Positions 61,554 to 64,000 of a DNA stretch of 64,000 nt are shown piece by piece. The stretch's first letter is position 1. Every line of letters begins with the position of its first letter. A program made the translations under genes and the position numbers. This DNA comes from Blastocatellia bacterium (GTDB lineage: Bacteria; Acidobacteriota; Blastocatellia; Pyrinomonadales; Pyrinomonadaceae): assembly GCA_003168335.1 (NCBI GenBank), contig PMSM01000011.1, forward strand, positions 18,546 through 82,545, given 5' to 3'. The notes under the pieces were generated by a model. That model was not told the origin of the DNA. It was given only the letters and a program-made list of their open reading frames with translations, and did not search any database.

Positions 61554-64000
61554 ATGCCTGAGCCGAAAATCAAGAGTCTTACCGAGCGCGAGGCCATCAA
61601 CCAGATTGTCCGTGCGGTCAAACTAGCGCCCCAAGGGGAAGCGCCTTTTGCCTTGGTTTTGGGTTCAGGGTTCAGTCACGGCCTGGTTCCTGTTGCTCGC
61701 GAGCTAGTCGCCGAAAGCTTGCCGCTCTGGATGAAATCTTTGGAGGACTACCAATCCTACGACGACCTGAAACAACTGCCACAGGACCGGCGTGATGAGA
61801 TGGCTCGAGACTTCTGGCAAGGATTTGTAAATCAAAATAGCGGCCGGGACGGATTCAAGCTGCCGCTAAACCCCCAAACAAGTCTTCCCGATAATTACTC
61901 TGACGCTTACCAAGCCGCCTTCAATCCAGAATATGACGGGGCCGTGAACGCTCCTAAACTTGCGCGCGACTTTCAGCGCGCGCTCATGCAGTTGAATAAG
62001 CCACGTCTGAATGCTGCACACTTCCTGCTGGCTTCGCTGCTGGGGGTCCAACCGGGGAAAACTACCCGCCGAAACAATTTGTTTAGAGCCCGCGCGGCGT
62101 TCTCGCGGCTAATCCTGACGACGAATTTTGATCCGTTTCTCCAGATTGCGTTGCAAGCAGTGAATCAGCTTTATTTCATGAGTGACACTCCGAGGCTCGG
62201 CGTGAGCGACGAAATTTACGACGATCAGTCCGAGGCGATTCATCTCGTTTACCTGCATGGAAGCGTCCATCGGCGCGATCAGGCAGCTACTAAAGCCGCA
62301 ATTGATGACATCAAGAAAAGGAACGCCACCATTCTAGCTCCTGTTCTGGAACGCCATGGAGTCATTGTTCTGGGCTACAGCGGGTGGGACGATGCCATTG
62401 TCGAGGCGCTCGCAGCCTGTGATCACTTCGACAACAGGCTCTATTGGTGCGGGCGCGAAGCTGACCCTCTGGTGGCGGGAGCCTTCGGTGCGCGGGTACC
62501 CGAGATTTTGCGGAAACACGCCCCTGGGTATGTCCAGGTTGCCAGTGCCGGCAGTTTCATGGTGCAGCTTTACAGCGGACTAGTTGAGGGCAACCCTCGG
62601 CTTATCGAGAATCCCATTGGGCAGTTGCGGGAACTTCTGGACATCATTGACCTGAAAGAATTGGAAGAAATTAAGCCACCTGCTTCCAGCGGGTCAAACG
62701 CACCTCAACTGCTCCAAAGTGGAAGCGCTGCCACGGCGGTTGTCCAAAAGAAACAATCAACCATGGAACTTCTTAAACAAGCGGAACAGACCTTTTTCGG
62801 GATCCCAGTCACCGACCAGACCCAGTCAAAGCGAGAGTCACCGGCAGCAGAGGACACTGGTGTTGTGGCTGTGCCAGTGGAATCCAAGAGTAAGGTCGAG
62901 CAGCTCCTCTCCTCAGCACAACTCGCACTTGGTCTAGGGAACTATGAAGAATGTCTAAAGCTGTGCAATGAAGCGCTGGCTTTTACGAGCCTTGAATCTT
63001 CAGACAGAACCAAACTCTTGATGTCGCGAGCCCTGGCACATTATTTATCGGGACGTGCTGACGATGCAGTGGCGGATTGGAGCCAAGCCATCGAATTGCC
63101 GGACGCACCGGTCGAGCAGGTGGCGCAAGCGCTCGTCAACCGAGGCTTCACGTGGGGCCAGAAGAGCGACGTGGAAAAAGCGCTGGCCGACTACGCACGA
63201 GTGATCGAGCAATTGCCGGACGCACCGGTCGCGCAGGTGGCCCAAGCACTCTTCAACCGAGGCTTCACGTGGGGCCAGAAGGGCGACCTGGAAAAGGCGC
63301 TGGCCGACTACACACGAGTGATCGAGCAATTGCCGGACGCACCGGTCGAGCAGGTGGCGCAGGCGCTCGTCAACCGAGGCTTCACGTGGGGCCAGAAGGG
63401 CGACATGGAAAAGGCGCTGGCCGACTACGCACGAGTGATCGAGCAATTGTCGGACGCACCGGTCGCGCAGGTGGCCCAGGCGCTCTTCAACCGAGGCGTC
63501 GCGTGGGGCCAGAAGGGCGACCTGGAAAAGACGCTGGCCGACTACACACGAGTGATCGAGCAACTGCCGGGCGCCCCGGTCGCGCAGGTGGCCCAGGCGC
63601 TCTTCAACCGAGGCGTCGCGTGGGGCGAGAAGGGCGACCTGGAAAAGGCGCTGGCCGACTACACACGAGTGATCGAGCAATTGCCGAACGCACCGGTCGC
63701 GCAGGTGGCGCAAGCGCTCGTCAACCGAGGCGTCGCGCGGGGCCAGAAGGGCGAGTTGGAAAAGGCGCTGGCCGACTACACACGAGTGATCGAGCAATTG
63801 TCGGGCGCGCCGGTCGCGCAGGTGACGCAGGCGCTCGTCAACCGAGGCATCGCGTGGGGCCAGAAGGGCGACCTGGAAAAGGCGCTGGCCAACTACGCAC
63901 GAGTGATCGAGCAATTGCCGGACGCACCGGTCGCGCAGGTGGCGCAGGCGCTCTTCAGCCGAGGCGTCGCGTGGGGCGAGAAGGGCGACCCGGAAAAAGC
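61554..64000 (+). CDS. SIR2-like protein with TPR-like repeat array (3' partial)
   Basis: ATG 61554 follows TGAGGAGATTTC. Residues 33-45 read ALVLGSGFSHG (nucleotide loop), Asn191 and Asp193 stand in TTNFDPF, His235 in LHGSVH, and GYSGWDD (274-280) ends the SIR2_2 core. A linker of about 150 residues follows. From about residue 510 the protein is a chain of TPR-like units, each 39 residues: QVAQALVNRGFTWGQKGDLE then KALADYARVIEQLPDAP. The frame is still open at the window end. SIR2 effector plus repeat sensor is a typical defence architecture; the NADase role is inferred. The gene lies outside the main accessory island, next to the end-joining genes. Confidence 0.85.
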   Translation, partial: MPEPKIKSLTEREAINQIVRAVKLAPQGEAPFALVLGSGFSHGLVPVARELVAESLPLWMKSLEDYQSYDDLKQLPQDRRDEMARDFWQGFVNQNSGRDGFKLPLNPQTSLPDNYSDAYQAAFNPEYDGAVNAPKLARDFQRALMQLNKPRLNAAHFLLASLLGVQPGKTTRRNNLFRARAAFSRLILTTNFDPFLQIALQAVNQLYFMSDTPRLGVSDEIYDDQSEAIHLVYLHGSVHRRDQAATKAAIDDIKKRNATILAPVLERHGVIVLGYSGWDDAIVEALAACDHFDNRLYWCGREADPLVAGAFGARVPEILRKHAPGYVQVASAGSFMVQLYSGLVEGNPRLIENPIGQLRELLDIIDLKELEEIKPPASSGSNAPQLLQSGSAATAVVQKKQSTMELLKQAEQTFFGIPVTDQTQSKRESPAAEDTGVVAVPVESKSKVEQLLSSAQLALGLGNYEECLKLCNEALAFTSLESSDRTKLLMSRALAHYLSGRADDAVADWSQAIELPDAPVEQVAQALVNRGFTWGQKSDVEKALADYARVIEQLPDAPVAQVAQALFNRGFTWGQKGDLEKALADYTRVIEQLPDAPVEQVAQALVNRGFTWGQKGDMEKALADYARVIEQLSDAPVAQVAQALFNRGVAWGQKGDLEKTLADYTRVIEQLPGAPVAQVAQALFNRGVAWGEKGDLEKALADYTRVIEQLPNAPVAQVAQALVNRGVARGQKGELEKALADYTRVIEQLSGAPVAQVTQALVNRGIAWGQKGDLEKALANYARVIEQLPDAPVAQVAQALFSRGVAWGEKGDPEK
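63096..64000 (+). repeat. Array of near-identical 117-bp tandem repeats
   Basis: At least seven full units of 117 bp (39 codons), recognisable by GTGATCGAGCAATTGCCGGA recurring every 117 bases from 63201. Differences are few (GGCTTCACG or GGCGTCGCG, GTCGAG or GTCGCG). The high nucleotide identity means recent expansion or gene conversion. The array continues beyond the window. Confidence 0.95.

Noticed and set aside
63045..63914. Long open frame on the minus strand through the repeat array
   Set aside because: It mirrors the codon pattern of the plus-strand TPR repeats; the plus frame has the SIR2 domain, a good start and sensible repeat structure.
63096..64000. Regular repeats considered as a CRISPR array
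   Set aside because: The period is 117 bp with no unique spacers and the repeats are translated in frame.

Overview
This 64 kb window looks like a chromosomal segment of a mid-to-high GC bacterium. Housekeeping genes sit at the right and a large accessory region fills positions 1.2-45 kb. The organism is probably an acidobacterium (Blastocatellia-like). This is inference from three things: small GC-rich palindromes around the housekeeping genes (48.9-49.0, 58.6-58.9, 60.1-60.3 kb), the gene set (a TIGR01976-type cysteine desulfurase-like enzyme, an Lhr helicase, separate end-joining polymerase and ligase genes), and recent multi-copy repeats. No rRNA is present. One tRNA (Lys-CTT) is intact.

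Layout. 0-5 kb: a truncated EamA transporter, a cation diffusion facilitator gene fused by deletion to the 3' half of a senB-like glycosyltransferase, small secreted and membrane proteins, a rhodanese with an in-frame UGA followed by a SECIS-like stem-loop, and a Phd/PIN toxin-antitoxin pair whose toxin is frameshifted. 5-11 kb: integration functions, namely a tRNA-like remnant, arm-type repeats, two tyrosine recombinases and two excisionase-like proteins. 11.5-14.8 kb: an AAA-type ATPase with a TIR/deoxyribosyltransferase-like domain, translationally coupled to an unknown partner. 14.9-21.8 kb: a type I restriction operon (hsdR-hsdM-hsdS) with a fourth coupled PD-(D/E)XK-like gene. 22-24 kb: two more toxin-antitoxin pairs. 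25-28 kb: a Cys-cluster membrane protein with a CDP-alcohol phosphatidyltransferase. 28-29 kb: an IS110/IS1111-type insertion sequence. 29.3 kb: a SIR2-like protein.

30.6-37.3 kb: four accessory genes (membrane coiled coil, PD-(D/E)XK, HEPN-like, pentapeptide-repeat membrane protein) lie between two near-identical 0.88 kb direct repeats. Each repeat is an ORF-less group II intron inserted into one arm of a palindromic element. 37.3-42.6 kb: a four-gene minus-strand cluster in which three proteins carry the same short GG-x2-GAVGD tag, two share a homologous C-terminal helical module, and the fourth is a probable nuclease. I regard this as the best candidate for an undescribed multi-protein system. 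42.9 kb: a HEPN/Toprim-type protein.

45.6-61.3 kb is ordinary: tRNA-Lys, cystathionine beta-synthase, dihydrofolate reductase and thymidylate synthase, cysteine desulfurase-like enzyme, AarF/UbiB kinase-like protein, CBS protein, Lhr, end-joining polymerase and ligase. Two of these genes (desulfurase-like and lhr) contain an in-frame palindromic element that is translated in both. The window ends inside a SIR2-like gene with a long array of near-identical 117-bp TPR-like repeats. Overall the accessory part reads as a defence island built by integrases, an IS, group II introns and palindromic elements.
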